Positions 46,504-55,204 of a stretch of DNA of 64,000 bases are shown piece after piece. Numbering within the stretch: position 1 is the stretch's first letter; every line of letters begins with the position of its first letter. A model generated the notes under the pieces. The model saw nothing but the letters and a program-made list of their open reading frames with translations. It was not told where the DNA came from and did not search any database. Location of the stretch: NCBI RefSeq assembly GCF_004854025.1, contig NZ_STGM01000007.1, positions 62,001 to 126,000 on the forward strand. The letters are read 5' to 3'. The position numbers and the translations under genes were made by a program. Origin of the DNA: Microbacterium hydrothermale. GTDB taxonomy: Bacteria; Actinomycetota; Actinomycetes; Actinomycetales; Microbacteriaceae.

Positions 46504-46599
46504 GACTCGCCAAGATCTGTCGCTTCCAGCGGCCACGGAGCGACGAAACCTGGCGACTCGCGCGGGGGGAAGCAGAATTCCGGATGCCATGGCATCCGG
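46504..46599. repeat. Imperfect inverted repeat and perfect 20-bp palindrome
   Basis: In the 194-base gap between parA and the MerR gene. Bases 46507-46554 hold arms CGCCAAGATCTGTCGCT and AGCGACGAAACCTGGCG (13 of 17 paired). Bases 46580-46599 are a perfect palindrome CCGGATGCCATGGCATCCGG containing GGATGCC and its complement. Either could form a hairpin between convergent genes; the second lies just past the MerR stop. Confidence 0.7.
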
Positions 46600-46621
46600 G
46601 ATCAGAGGAGAGTGAGGCCCT

Positions 46622-47167
46622 TTACGCGGTGCGGGCGGCGCGACGCGCGGCGAGCTCGTCGACCGCGTCGGGGGTCGCTTTCTCGAAGTCGACCAGCGTG
46701 GACTCGACCTCGCGCAGGACCTTGCCCACCGCGATGCCGAAGACGCCCTGGCCGCGGCTGACGAGGTCGATGACCTCGTCGTTCGAGGTGCAGAGGTAGA
46801 CGGAGGCTCCATCGCTCATGAGCGTGGTGCCCGCGAGGTCGCGGATGCCCGCGGCCCGGAGCTGGTCGACGGCCGTGCGGATCTGCTGGAGCGAGATGCC
46901 GGTGTCGAGGAGGCGCTTCACGAGCTTGAGCACGAGGATGTCGCGGAAGCCGTAGAGACGCTGCGACCCCGAGCCGCTCGCCCCGCGGACCGTCGGGACG
47001 ACGAGCTCGGTACGAGCCCAGTAGTCGAGCTGACGGTACGTGATGCCGGCGGCGCGCGCCGCGACGGCGCCGCGGTAGCCCGTGTCGTCGTCCATCTCGG
47101 GCAGACCGTCGGTGAAGAGGAGGTCGGTGGCGAACCGGGGTTCGCCGACTGCGTCGCCAGCGTTCAT
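46622..47167 (-). CDS. MerR family regulator (Rv1830-like)
   Basis: 181 residues. N-terminal MerR helix-turn-helix (RGAVAARAAGITYRQLDYWA, YGFRDILVLKLVKRLLDTGI) and a C-terminal sensor part (YLCTSNDEVIDLVSRGQGVF) seen in the family near garA. No Cys cluster for metal binding. It is third in a garA-MerR-MerR series on the minus strand, 95 bases after its neighbour. In mycobacteria a bifunctional nuclease gene lies between the two MerR genes; here it is absent. Confidence 0.9.
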   Translation of the reverse strand: MNAGDAVGEPRFATDLLFTDGLPEMDDDTGYRGAVAARAAGITYRQLDYWARTELVVPTVRGASGSGSQRLYGFRDILVLKLVKRLLDTGISLQQIRTAVDQLRAAGIRDLAGTTLMSDGASVYLCTSNDEVIDLVSRGQGVFGIAVGKVLREVESTLVDFEKATPDAVDELAARRAARTA

Positions 47168-47262
47168 GCTCGCGCCCTCCTTTTCTGCTCGTTTCCTCCA
47201 CGCTAGATCAGCGAGGGTCCCCCGGCAATGACATCCGCTCCGAGGGCCGCGGCGTGTCGCGG

Positions 47263-47949
47263 TCAGGACAGCATTCGCTCGATCGCGTCGCGCACGAACA
47301 GCGAACGCACCTCTTCGAGACGGCTCGCCAGCTCGGGCGCCAGCTCGCTCGCCCGCGCGCGCGAGGCCGCATCGGGACGGCGCAGGAGCGCCGAGAGGGC
47401 GGACTCGACGAGCGCGACCTCGCGCTCCGCGCTCTGGCGGAGGCCTCGCACGTGGCGCGGTTCGATGCCGTGCCGATCAAGGGCGACGAGGGTGCGGAGC
47501 AGGGCGACCGTCTGCTCGGAGTAGGTCTCCGCGCCCGCGATCACCCCGGTGCTCACCGCGTCGTTGAGCAGCTGCGGGCCGGCGCCGGCCGCCGCGAGCA
47601 GCTCGTCGCGGCGGTAACGGCGCGGAGCGGTCGTCATCGACGGGATCGACGTGGGCGGAGCGGGGTTGCGCCCGGCGTCGAGGTCTTCGAGGTAGTCCCG
47701 GATGACGACGAGGGGGAGGTAGTGGTCGCGCTGGAGGGTCAGGGCGAGGCGGAGGCGCTCGAGGTCCGCGGGCGAGAACTTGCGATAGCCCGACTCCGTG
47801 CGGGTGGGGGAAACGATCCCCTGCACCTCGAGGAACCGCAGCTTGCTCGAGGTCAGCGCCGGGAAGTCGGGGGTCAGACGCGCGAGCACCTGTCCGATGC
47901 TGAGCAGCCCCGCAGCCGTCTGACGACCACGGGAGGGGGCTGCCGCCAT
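47263..47949 (-). CDS. ftsR: MerR family regulator FtsR/Rv1828-like
   Basis: 228 residues. MerR N-terminus LLSIGQVLARLTPDFPALTSSKLRFLE shortened here: signature SIGQVLARL and LRFLEVQGIVSP, SGYRKFSPADLERL. The homologue in Corynebacterium glutamicum (FtsR) activates ftsZ; Rv1828 is the mycobacterial counterpart. Its ATG shares one base with the garA stop (TGATG), so the two are coupled. It may act at the ftsQ-ftsZ gap of this window (inference). Confidence 0.88.
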   Translation of the reverse strand: MAAAPSRGRQTAAGLLSIGQVLARLTPDFPALTSSKLRFLEVQGIVSPTRTESGYRKFSPADLERLRLALTLQRDHYLPLVVIRDYLEDLDAGRNPAPPTSIPSMTTAPRRYRRDELLAAAGAGPQLLNDAVSTGVIAGAETYSEQTVALLRTLVALDRHGIEPRHVRGLRQSAEREVALVESALSALLRRPDAASRARASELAPELASRLEEVRSLFVRDAIERMLS

Positions 47950-48437
47950 CAGTGCTCTGCCGCGGGCAGGTCGACCGGCGAACCGAAGAAGTTGAGGCGG
48001 AACTTTCCGATGCGCACCTCGGAGCCGTTGACGAGGGCGGAGCGGTCGACCCGCTCGCCGTTGACGTAGCTGCCGTTGAGCGAGCGCTGGTCGACGATCT
48101 CGAACGCCGTTCCGGTGCGGATGATCTCGGCGTGACGACGCGACACCGTCACGTCGTCGAAGAAGAGGTCGGCCTCGGGGTGACGACCGACGGTGGTGAC
48201 GTCGGTATCGAGCAGGTAGCGGGCACCCGTCGTGGGGCCGGAGCGCACGATGAGCAGAGCGGCTCCCGAGGGGAGGGCGTCGATCGCCTCGAGCTCCGCC
48301 TCGGTGAGGTCGGCTCCGAAGGGGACGAACGACAGGTCGGCGTCGTGGGTCTGGGTCGTGTCGTGCGAGCGGTCGCGGGCGGCGGCGTCGGCCGCGCGTC
48401 TGATCTCGTCTCGATCGAATCGGCTGGTCTCGTCCAC
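47949..48437 (-). CDS. garA: FHA-domain signalling protein GarA/OdhI
   Basis: 162 residues with GTG 48437, chosen for a strong GAAGGAG site five bases ahead and because 162 matches mycobacterial GarA. FHA domain about 70-150 with GRHPEADLFFDDVTVSRRHAE and SLNGSYVNGE split across strands. GarA inhibits 2-oxoglutarate dehydrogenase and regulates glutamate metabolism when its N-terminal Thr is unphosphorylated. The usual ETTS motif appears here as ETS (VDETSRFDRDE), one Thr short. Confidence 0.92.
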   Translation of the reverse strand: MDETSRFDRDEIRRAADAAARDRSHDTTQTHDADLSFVPFGADLTEAELEAIDALPSGAALLIVRSGPTTGARYLLDTDVTTVGRHPEADLFFDDVTVSRRHAEIIRTGTAFEIVDQRSLNGSYVNGERVDRSALVNGSEVRIGKFRLNFFGSPVDLPAAEH

Positions 48438-48739
48438 GGCTTCTCCTTCATATTCACCATAACCGATCGGTCCAGAACGAACGGAGGCCGACCGCGCGCG
48501 GGCCATGGTGATGCGTGATGTGTCTGATTTCGTCGACACCGGACACCGCGGTTCGGGGCGCGGGGCGGCCGACGAGACACTCGAACCTATCGACCCGGGG
48601 TCCGTCGTGTCGAGTCCGGTGACGCCGGAAGGCGCGGGTGAAGCGCGCTCACGAGCCGCGGAACACGATCCGACGGGCGCGGACCGTCTCGGACGCCCAC
48701 CCGAGGCTCCCTGTCAGCGCCGCTGATTAGGGTCGGAGC
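48438..48739. other. Non-coding gap between garA and CopC-like gene
   Basis: About 300 bases between divergent genes. The garA side holds its ribosome site and an AT-richer stretch with TATGGT on the minus strand near 48460, a possible -10. I see no gene, terminator or repeat in the rest. Confidence 0.5.
48443..48449 (-). promoter_or_regulatory. Ribosome site deciding garA start
   Basis: GAAGGAG on the minus strand, five bases before GTG 48437. It rules against ATG 48506 or the longer frame. Confidence 0.75.
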
Positions 48740-49393
48740 ATGACGTCCCTCCTGGCGCCGCGCCGGCGCACCCTCCCCGCCGCCCTGGCCGCCGCGCTCC
48801 TGGCCGCCGTCGTGCTCCTCGTGCCCGCGGCCCCGGCCTCGGCCCACGACGAACTGGTCGCGACCGACCCGACCGCCGACGCGGTCCTGGAGGCGCTCCC
48901 CTCGCAGATCACCCTCACCTTCAGCGCCGACGTGCTCACCGACCCGGGCGCCACCGTCGTCGAGGTCACCGACGCGACCGGGGCGTCGCTGACGAACGGC
49001 GCCCCCGAGCCGTCCGGCACCGAGGTCATCCAGGCGCTGGCGGGGCCGGCATCCGGTGCCGTCACCGTGAAGTGGCGCGTGGTCTCCAGCGACGGGCACC
49101 CCATCGACGGCTCCTTCGCCTTCACCGTTCCCGAGGCGGCCCCGACGCCGACCTCCGCGCCATCGACGACGTCATCGGCAGCGGCATCCCCCTCCGCGTC
49201 CGCCTCCGCGCCGGCGGCACCCGTCGAGACGGCTGCGCCCTCCCCCACCCCCGTCGAGGAGGCGTCGAACGCGTCCCCGCTGCCGTGGATCCTGCTGGCG
49301 GTCGCCCTCGTGATCGTGGCCGGGGTGCTCGTCTACGTGTTCGCCGCGCGCGGACGCCGGAACACCGCCGGTGGCGGCACCACCGGGCGATAG
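48740..49393 (+). CDS. CopC-domain secreted/membrane-anchored protein
   Basis: 217 residues. Signal peptide (AALAAALLAAVVLLVPAAP) cleaved likely after ASA, leaving His as first residue (HDELVATDPTAD), as in copper-binding CopC. A second His lies in SSDGHPIDGSF. A Thr/Ser/Pro linker and one C-terminal membrane anchor (LPWILLAVALVIVAGVLVYV) follow. External copper handling is likely; no copD or copper ATPase is adjacent. It precedes the lipoamide dehydrogenase gene by nine bases. Confidence 0.88.
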   Translation: MTSLLAPRRRTLPAALAAALLAAVVLLVPAAPASAHDELVATDPTADAVLEALPSQITLTFSADVLTDPGATVVEVTDATGASLTNGAPEPSGTEVIQALAGPASGAVTVKWRVVSSDGHPIDGSFAFTVPEAAPTPTSAPSTTSSAAASPSASASAPAAPVETAAPSPTPVEEASNASPLPWILLAVALVIVAGVLVYVFAARGRRNTAGGGTTGR

Positions 49394-49402
49394 GCTGGAA
49401 CC

Positions 49403-50800
49403 ATGCCTCATTACGATCTGGTCATTCTTGGTGCGGGTCCCGGCGGGTACGTCGCCGCCGTCCGCGGCGCACAGCTCGGACTGTCGGTCGCGATCGTCGA
49501 AGAGAAGTACTGGGGCGGTGTCTGCCTCAACGTCGGCTGCATCCCCTCCAAGGCCCTCCTGCGCAACGCCGACCTCGCGCACACCTTCCACGCCAAGGCC
49601 GACCTGTTCGGCATCTCCGGTGAGGTCTCCTTCGACTTCGGCAAGGCCTTCGACCGCTCGCGGTCGGTGGCGGCCGGGCACGTCAAGGGCATCCACTACC
49701 TGATGAAGAAGAACAAGGTCACCGAGTACGAGGGCCGCGGATACTTCGCCGACGACCACACCATCGAGGTGACCAAGACCGACGGCTCCAAGGAGCAGGT
49801 CACCTTCGACAACGTCATCATCGCCACCGGCTCCACCGTGCGCCTGCTCCCCGGGGTCACCCTCAGCGAGAACGTCGTCACCTACGAAGAGCAGATCCTC
49901 ACCCGCGAACTGCCCTCCTCGATCGTCATCGTCGGCGCCGGCGCGATCGGCATGGAATTCGCGTACGTCATGACCAACTACGGAGTGAAGGTCACGATCA
50001 TCGAGTTCCTCGACCGGGCGCTGCCCAACGAGGACGCCGAGGTGTCCAAGGAGATCCAGAAGCAGTACAAGGGCTACGGCGTCGACATCCTCACCTCCAC
50101 CAAGGTCGACTCCGTCACCGACCACGGCGACAAGGTCACCGTCGCCTACACCGCCAAGGACGGCCAGACCGGGTCGATCGACGCCGACCGCGTGCTCATG
50201 TCGATCGGCTTCGCCCCCAAGGTCGACGGCTTCGGTCTCGAGAACACCGGTGTGAAGCTCACCGAGCGCGGCGCGATCGACATCGACGACCACATGCGCA
50301 CCAACGTCCCCCACATCTACGCCATCGGCGACGTCACCGCGAAGCTGCAGCTCGCCCACGTCGCTGAAGCGCAGGGCGTGGTCGCCGCCGAGACCATCGG
50401 CAACGCCGAGACCCAGACCCTCGGCGACTACCGCAACATGCCGCGCGCCACCTTCTGCAACCCGCAGGTCGCCTCCTTCGGCCTCACCGAGCAGCAGGCG
50501 CGCGACGCCGGCCACGACATCAAGGTCGCGAAGTTCCCCTTCTCCGCCAACGGCAAGGCCAACGGCCTCGGCGAGCCCGTCGGCTTCGTCAAGCTCGTCG
50601 CCGACGCCGAAACCCTCGAACTCATCGGCGGCCACCTCATCGGCCCCGACGTCTCCGAACTCCTGCCCGAACTCACCCTCGCGCAGAAGTGGGACCTCAC
50701 CGCGCTCGAGGCCGCTCGCAACGTGCACACCCACCCGACGCTGTCGGAGGGTCTGCAGGAGGCGTTCCACGGCCTCGCGGGGCACATGATCAACCTCTGA
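49403..50800 (+). CDS. lpdA: Dihydrolipoyl dehydrogenase
   Basis: 465 residues. FAD site [18 protein letters not shown], redox-active disulfide [13 protein letters not shown] (about 41 and 46), NAD site [15 protein letters not shown], and the C-terminal HTHPTLSE active-site His. The E3 subunit of 2-oxoacid dehydrogenases. The GarA target complex uses this activity, and garA is nearby though divergent. A strong hairpin ends it. Confidence 0.96.
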   Translation: MPHYDLVILGAGPGGYVAAVRGAQLGLSVAIVEEKYWGGVCLNVGCIPSKALLRNADLAHTFHAKADLFGISGEVSFDFGKAFDRSRSVAAGHVKGIHYLMKKNKVTEYEGRGYFADDHTIEVTKTDGSKEQVTFDNVIIATGSTVRLLPGVTLSENVVTYEEQILTRELPSSIVIVGAGAIGMEFAYVMTNYGVKVTIIEFLDRALPNEDAEVSKEIQKQYKGYGVDILTSTKVDSVTDHGDKVTVAYTAKDGQTGSIDADRVLMSIGFAPKVDGFGLENTGVKLTERGAIDIDDHMRTNVPHIYAIGDVTAKLQLAHVAEAQGVVAAETIGNAETQTLGDYRNMPRATFCNPQVASFGLTEQQARDAGHDIKVAKFPFSANGKANGLGEPVGFVKLVADAETLELIGGHLIGPDVSELLPELTLAQKWDLTALEAARNVHTHPTLSEGLQEAFHGLAGHMINL

Positions 50801-50812
50801 TCCCCGCACGAC

Positions 50813-50851
50813 GCAGAAGGCCCGCCCGGTTCGACCGGGCGGGCCTTCTGC
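50813..50851 (+). terminator. Terminator of lpdA
   Basis: Perfect 18-bp stem (50813-50830 with 50834-50851), 3-base loop, 12 bases after the stop. Confidence 0.85.
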
Positions 50852-50862
50852 ATGGTGGGGAG

Positions 50863-50967
50863 GCAGCGACCTGCGGGGGCGGCGACCCGCGGGGTCAGCG
50901 ACCTGCGGGGTCAACGACCTGCGGGGTCAGCGACCTGGGAGGCCAGCGACCTGCGGAGTCAGCGACC
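50863..50967. repeat. 16-bp tandem repeats abutting the CYTH gene stop
   Basis: Six full copies plus nine bases of a 16-bp unit (consensus TCAGCGACCTGCGGGG) from 50863. The last partial copy includes the stop codon and final two sense codons of the CYTH gene (minus strand GGTCGCTGA), so the repeats look like duplications of that gene end into the gap after lpdA. Confidence 0.85.
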
Positions 50968-51603
50968 GAGCGTCCGGGCCAGTTTCGATCCGGATGCCGC
51001 GGGGCGGCCTCCCGCGGCGAACACGGCGGCGTCGACCGCGGCGAAGAAGGCCGTGCGACCGGCGTCGTCCTGCGGGGCGGCCGGACCGAGCTCGACCTCC
51101 CACTCGCGCCACGACGATTCCTCATCGCGCCGCTCGTCACGCGCGCGCACGCGATCGTCGACGAATTCCGCCACCTCGCGCCCCTCGGCATCCTGAAGGG
51201 AGTACGCGGTGCGGTGATTGCGCACGCGGGCGAGAGCGGTGAACGGCGGTCGGGCGATCGACGAGACGGCATCCTGAACGGCGGCGGGGACCACCGGTTC
51301 GGCGTCGGGGTCGACGTCGTCCTCAAGGGGCCACTGCGTCTCGGTGCGCCCCCCGCCCTCGGCGGGTCCCTTCACGTGCCACCCGGCGTCGGGGCCGCCC
51401 AGGCGCCGCCGCACCGCCACACCCGCGCGAGCCAGCTCGGCCGTGGGGGTGTCGAGGTAACGGGCGTCGAGGTCCCGCGGTTCCGGCTCGCCGATCCGCG
51501 TCACTCCCGGGAGGGCCGACCAGTCGGGCAGCGGCGTGTCGTCGTCGACGTCGTACTTCGCCTCTACCTCGACGCTCGACGACCCGCTCGGGCCTGCGCT
51601 CAA
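50959..51603 (-). CDS. CYTH domain phosphohydrolase-like protein
   Basis: 214 residues. The N-terminal EVEAK matches the ExExK signature of CYTH enzymes (triphosphate tunnel fold), with RYLDTPTAELARAGVAVRRR and GWHVKGP adding the tunnel residues. Members hydrolyse triphosphates such as thiamine triphosphate or polyphosphate; substrate here unknown. TTG start at 51603 overlaps the stop of the small upstream gene as TTGA. Repeats lie immediately downstream. Confidence 0.85.
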   Translation of the reverse strand: MSAGPSGSSSVEVEAKYDVDDDTPLPDWSALPGVTRIGEPEPRDLDARYLDTPTAELARAGVAVRRRLGGPDAGWHVKGPAEGGGRTETQWPLEDDVDPDAEPVVPAAVQDAVSSIARPPFTALARVRNHRTAYSLQDAEGREVAEFVDDRVRARDERRDEESSWREWEVELGPAAPQDDAGRTAFFAAVDAAVFAAGGRPAASGSKLARTLGR

Positions 51604-51827
51604 TCGTCGCGTCCGTCGGCGTCGGGGTTGATGTCCTCGGTCTCTTCGGCGAACGCGAAGACGGCCTGGGTGGGGCCGTCGGCGTCTCCGGTGTTCGTGG
51701 GCTCGCCCTCGCGGCGGTAGACCAGCTGACCCTCGCTGTAGGGCATGATCAGCGTGTCGTCGGACTCGTTCTCGAGCGGGATCACCTGCCCGTCGAGCGG
51801 GCCTCCGGTCAGTCGTGCAATAGCCAT
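51600..51827 (-). CDS. Small conserved hypothetical protein
   Basis: 75 residues, ATG 51827 (MAIARLTGGPLDGQVIPLE). One small beta-rich domain, then an acidic tail (EETEDINPDADGRDD). It overlaps the CYTH gene by four bases, so they are cotranscribed. I do not assign a function. The frame is open far upstream through the antisense of the amidotransferase gene, but that part is not real coding. Confidence 0.7.
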   Translation of the reverse strand: MAIARLTGGPLDGQVIPLENESDDTLIMPYSEGQLVYRREGEPTNTGDADGPTQAVFAFAEETEDINPDADGRDD

Positions 51828-51950
51828 GCCGCCAGCGTAGACCGCGCCCCCGACACCGCCCGGTGACTTGACACCGCGCGACGCCTCGCGCCGATCCCCC
51901 GCGGCCGCGCCGGCTGCCGGGCCGGGGATCCGCCCGCCTAGACTCGCGGG

Positions 51951-52706
51951 GTGAGTTCGACGGACCTGCCCGGTGACCGCCCCTTTGTGCTGCTCGCGAC
52001 GCGCGCCGAAGACGGTCCCGCCGACGAGGAGTACGCGCTCTTCCTGCGCTACACCGGTCTGCCGCCCGAGCGGCTGAGGCGCGTGCGCCTCGAGCGCGAA
52101 CCGATGCCGGCCATCGACCTCGACGCGGTGTCGGGCGTGCTCGTGGGCGGGAGCCCGTTCAACGCCTCCGATCCGCTCGAGCGCAAGTCCGCCGTGCAGC
52201 GACGCGTCGAGGCCGAGATGGCACAGCTCGTCGCCGAGGTGGTCGAGCGCGATGCGCCCTTCCTCGGCGCGTGCTACGGCGTCGGCACCCTCGGCACCCA
52301 CCTGGACGCCCCGATCGACGGCACCTACGCCGAGCCGATCAGCGTCGTCGAGGTCTCGCTGACGGACGCGGGACGCGACGACCCGCTCACCGCGGGGATG
52401 CCCGCGACCTTCTCCGCTTTCGTGGGGCACAAAGAGGCGATCAGCGCGCTGCCGCCCTCGGCCACCCTGCTGGCGTCGTCGCCCACGTGCCCCGTGCAGA
52501 TGTTCCGTCTCGGTCGCAACGTCTACGCGACCCAGTTCCACCCCGAGCTCGACGTCGACGGGATCGTCACCCGCATCCACGCCTACGCCGGCTACGGCTA
52601 CTTCGGCGCCGACGAACTCGACCTGACGCTCGCCGCCGTGCGTCGCGCACCGGTGACGGCGCCCTCCCGCCTGCTGCGCACCTTCGTCGAGCGCTACGCG
52701 CGCTGA
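51951..52706 (+). CDS. Class I glutamine amidotransferase-like protein
   Basis: 251 residues, GTG start. GATase type 1 fold with nucleophile Cys in FLGACYGVGTLG and the catalytic FHPELD; VLVGGSPFNASD is the oxyanion strand. Stand-alone, without a synthetase domain, so resembles the GMP-synthase-like amidotransferases that act as gamma-glutamyl hydrolases. Specific substrate unknown. Confidence 0.88.
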   Translation: MSSTDLPGDRPFVLLATRAEDGPADEEYALFLRYTGLPPERLRRVRLEREPMPAIDLDAVSGVLVGGSPFNASDPLERKSAVQRRVEAEMAQLVAEVVERDAPFLGACYGVGTLGTHLDAPIDGTYAEPISVVEVSLTDAGRDDPLTAGMPATFSAFVGHKEAISALPPSATLLASSPTCPVQMFRLGRNVYATQFHPELDVDGIVTRIHAYAGYGYFGADELDLTLAAVRRAPVTAPSRLLRTFVERYAR

Positions 52707-52819
52707 CCCGCGTCGACCGCCGCATCCGGCCGGGAGGCGGGTCACCGGCGCGTCGACACGCGCACCCCGGGACCCGTGCCCCGGCACCCGCGCCGCGCAC
52801 CCCGGCACGGCCCGCGGCC

Positions 52820-53551
52820 TCAGTGCTCCGTGAGCGCCCCGGGCGAGGGCATCCGCACGACCCCGATCGCGGCGGTCACGGCCGGATGGGCGAGCCGCAG
52901 GTACGGCTCCAGGCCGAGGTCGACGAGATGGACGCGCCCCGCGAGGGCGGGCCCGCGACCGCGCACGAGGCCGGCCTTGAGCGCGCCGAACGTGACGGTG
53001 ACGTCGGCGGGGAGCACCGCGGCATCCGCTGATCCGTCGTCGGGGTCGAGACCGCTGGGCAGGTCGACCGCCACGACCCGCGGGAGCGAGGGGCGGGCCC
53101 GCAGGCACTCGACCACGGCGCGCGCGCTGCCACGCAGCCGCCGATCCGCCAGGCGACCGATGCCCAGGATGCCGTCGAGCACGAGCGCGTAGTCGTCGAT
53201 CGCCCCGCAGACCTCCGAGGTCTGCCGCACGGTCGCCCCCGCGGCGACGGCGGCATCGAGAGCGGCACGGTGCACGCGGTCGCGGACGAGCACGATGTCG
53301 ACCCTGTCGCCCCCGGCCGCCGCGAGCTCGGCGGCCGCGTAGAGCGCGTCTCCGCCGTTGTCTCCCGCCCCGGCGAGCACCAGCACCGGGCCCGGCGCGT
53401 CACGGCGCTCCGCGGCCACAACCTCGGCGAGGGCGTGCGCGGCCCACCGCATGAGCGGTCGCCCCTCGGCGAGCAGGGGCGCCTCGGCCGCACGGACGGC
53501 GTCGGCGGTGTACGCCGAGACGCGCGCGGGGCGGGGCGCGGTGTCAGACAC
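52820..53551 (-). CDS. nnrE: NAD(P)H-hydrate epimerase (YjeF N-terminal type)
   Basis: 243 residues. Rossmann-like domain with LVLAGAGDNGGDALYAAAEL and DLPSGLDPDDG, the epimerase signatures. It repairs damaged hydrated NAD(P)H epimers. Only the epimerase half is present; the dehydratase half (NnrD) common in bacteria is not fused. GTG at 53551 overlaps the YihY stop by eight bases. Confidence 0.9.
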   Translation of the reverse strand: MSDTAPRPARVSAYTADAVRAAEAPLLAEGRPLMRWAAHALAEVVAAERRDAPGPVLVLAGAGDNGGDALYAAAELAAAGGDRVDIVLVRDRVHRAALDAAVAAGATVRQTSEVCGAIDDYALVLDGILGIGRLADRRLRGSARAVVECLRARPSLPRVVAVDLPSGLDPDDGSADAAVLPADVTVTFGALKAGLVRGRGPALAGRVHLVDLGLEPYLRLAHPAVTAAIGVVRMPSPGALTEH

Positions 53552-54605
53552 GGGAGTCCGCCTCGGCCTGGTCCTCGCGCTGCGCGGCGGCGGGGTCGTT
53601 CGCGGCGAGGGTCTCGCGCTCCTTGCGCTCCGCCGCTCGCGCCGCCTCGAGCTCCCCGGTCGCCGCGCGCACGGCCTTCTCGGCCCGGCGGACGCGGAAC
53701 TGGATCATCGTGGAGGCGCCGTACTTGGCGCGGACGCGATCGTGGTCCTCCTCGGTCGCGACGGTGATCCACGCGCCCGAGATGAGGATGACCTGGCTCG
53801 AGAGGTTGAGCCACAGCAGGAGCGCGATGAGGGACGCGAAGGTGGTCAGGAGGGGGTTGTTGCCGGCTCCGCCGACGAAGAGCCCCGACAACTGCTGCAG
53901 CACGACCAGGCCGACACCGCCGAGCAGGGCGCCGCGCACGAGCGTGCGGCGACGGGTCTTGACCCCCGACAGCGCCGCGAAGGCCACCGCCACCGCGGCG
54001 GTGTCGAGCGCCAGCACGACGACCGTCGACAGCAGCCACGTCAGCACCGCCGTGACCCACGAGTCGGCCGAAATGCCGAGGAGTTCTCGCACGAAGGCGA
54101 GACCGGCGGTCGCGAGGAAGGTCACGACCGCGGCTCCCACGAGGGCCACGCCGATCCCCACGGCGACGGCGAGGTTGCGCAGGATGACGAGCACGGGGAG
54201 CGTGTCGTCGGTGGTGACCCCCGCGATCTGGCGCAGCGCGGAGCGCAGCGAACCGATCGCGCCGATCGCCGCGCCGATGAGACCGATGGTTCCGATGACG
54301 CCGGCGACGGTGAACTCCCGGGGCGCGGTGATCTCGCTGACATCGAGGAGGCCGTCGGATCCGACGAGACCGGGGACGACGTTGTTGACCGAGCGCTCGA
54401 GGGCGGCGAAGGCATCGGGATTGCCCGAGAGCCAGACCGCGGCGAACGAGAAGCCGATGAGAACTGCGGCGAACAGGCTGAACAGCGTGCGGTAGGTGAC
54501 GCTGTCGGCGAGCATGGGGCCGCGTGCCCCCGAGTAGACGAGGAAGGCGCGCACGAGGCGGAGCGACAGGGCCCACGCGGTGACGCGACGGATGAGGTCG
54601 GCCAT
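53544..54605 (-). CDS. YihY/virulence factor BrkB family membrane protein
   Basis: 353 residues, ATG 54605 (MADLIRRVTAWALSL). About six membrane segments, for example VTYRTLFSLFAAVLIGFSFA and ASLIALLLWLNLSSQVILI, with the family core GALLGGVGLVVLQQLSGLF. The C-terminus is a charged helical cytoplasmic tail (KAVRAATGELEAARAAERK). Function not established; earlier links to RNase BN were withdrawn. Confidence 0.9.
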   Translation of the reverse strand: MADLIRRVTAWALSLRLVRAFLVYSGARGPMLADSVTYRTLFSLFAAVLIGFSFAAVWLSGNPDAFAALERSVNNVVPGLVGSDGLLDVSEITAPREFTVAGVIGTIGLIGAAIGAIGSLRSALRQIAGVTTDDTLPVLVILRNLAVAVGIGVALVGAAVVTFLATAGLAFVRELLGISADSWVTAVLTWLLSTVVVLALDTAAVAVAFAALSGVKTRRRTLVRGALLGGVGLVVLQQLSGLFVGGAGNNPLLTTFASLIALLLWLNLSSQVILISGAWITVATEEDHDRVRAKYGASTMIQFRVRRAEKAVRAATGELEAARAAERKERETLAANDPAAAQREDQAEADSRV

Positions 54606-54684
54606 GGGGTCAGGGTATCCGGGCGGGCGGGCGACGCCCGGCGGGGTTGACCGCCCGCGCGTCGCGCGACAGGGCGGGCGTCTC

Positions 54685-55194
54685 CTAACCGGCCCGCGCC
54701 AGGATCTGGGCCCAGGCGCCCCCGAGCAGGAACGGCCCGAGCGGCAGGTCGACTCCGCGCCCCCGCGCGGCCAGCACACCCGCCGCGGCGACCCCCGCGG
54801 CCAGGAAGCCGACGCCGATCCCGGATGCCACGGCCTCGAGGCCCCACCAGCCGAGGTGCGCTCCGACGAGCCCGGCGAGTTTGACGTCTCCGCCCCCGAA
54901 CGCCCCGGGGCGGGCGAGGTGGAGGAGCAGGCACGCCGCGAACGCCCCCGCCGCCCCGAGGGCGACCTCCGTCGCGCGTTCCGGTCGACCGGTCGCCGCC
55001 GCGGCGAGCGACAGCAGCACGACCCCCGACACGGTCGCGGGAAGGACCACGGCGTCAGGGAGGCGGTGATGTCGCACGTCGATCACCGCGAGAACGACGC
55101 TCACCACGGCGAACAGGGCGTACGCGGCAACGGCCGCCGGCTCCCCGGGCCGCGACCCGGCCGTCAGCACGGACGCGACGGCATGCACCCCCAC
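54685..55194 (-). CDS. A24 family prepilin-type peptidase (short form)
   Basis: 169 residues. Membrane aspartyl peptidase with the two active Asp motifs: VIDVRHHRLPD and FGGGDVKLAG. The N-terminal methyltransferase domain of full PilD enzymes is missing, as in Flp/Tad-type peptidases. No pilin genes are adjacent. Start GTG 55194 (VGVHAVASV) is a choice among nearby GTG codons. Confidence 0.85.
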   Translation of the reverse strand: MGVHAVASVLTAGSRPGEPAAVAAYALFAVVSVVLAVIDVRHHRLPDAVVLPATVSGVVLLSLAAAATGRPERATEVALGAAGAFAACLLLHLARPGAFGGGDVKLAGLVGAHLGWWGLEAVASGIGVGFLAAGVAAAGVLAARGRGVDLPLGPFLLGGAWAQILARAG

Positions 55195-55204
55195 CGTCGC
55201 GGCC

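Noticed and set aside
51600..51827. Toxin-antitoxin pair of the 75-residue protein with the CYTH protein
   Set aside because: Neither resembles a known toxin or antitoxin; overlap alone is not evidence here, as overlaps are common in this window.
54685..55194. Tad/type IV pilus locus
   Set aside because: Only the peptidase is present; no pilin, ATPase or platform genes adjacent.
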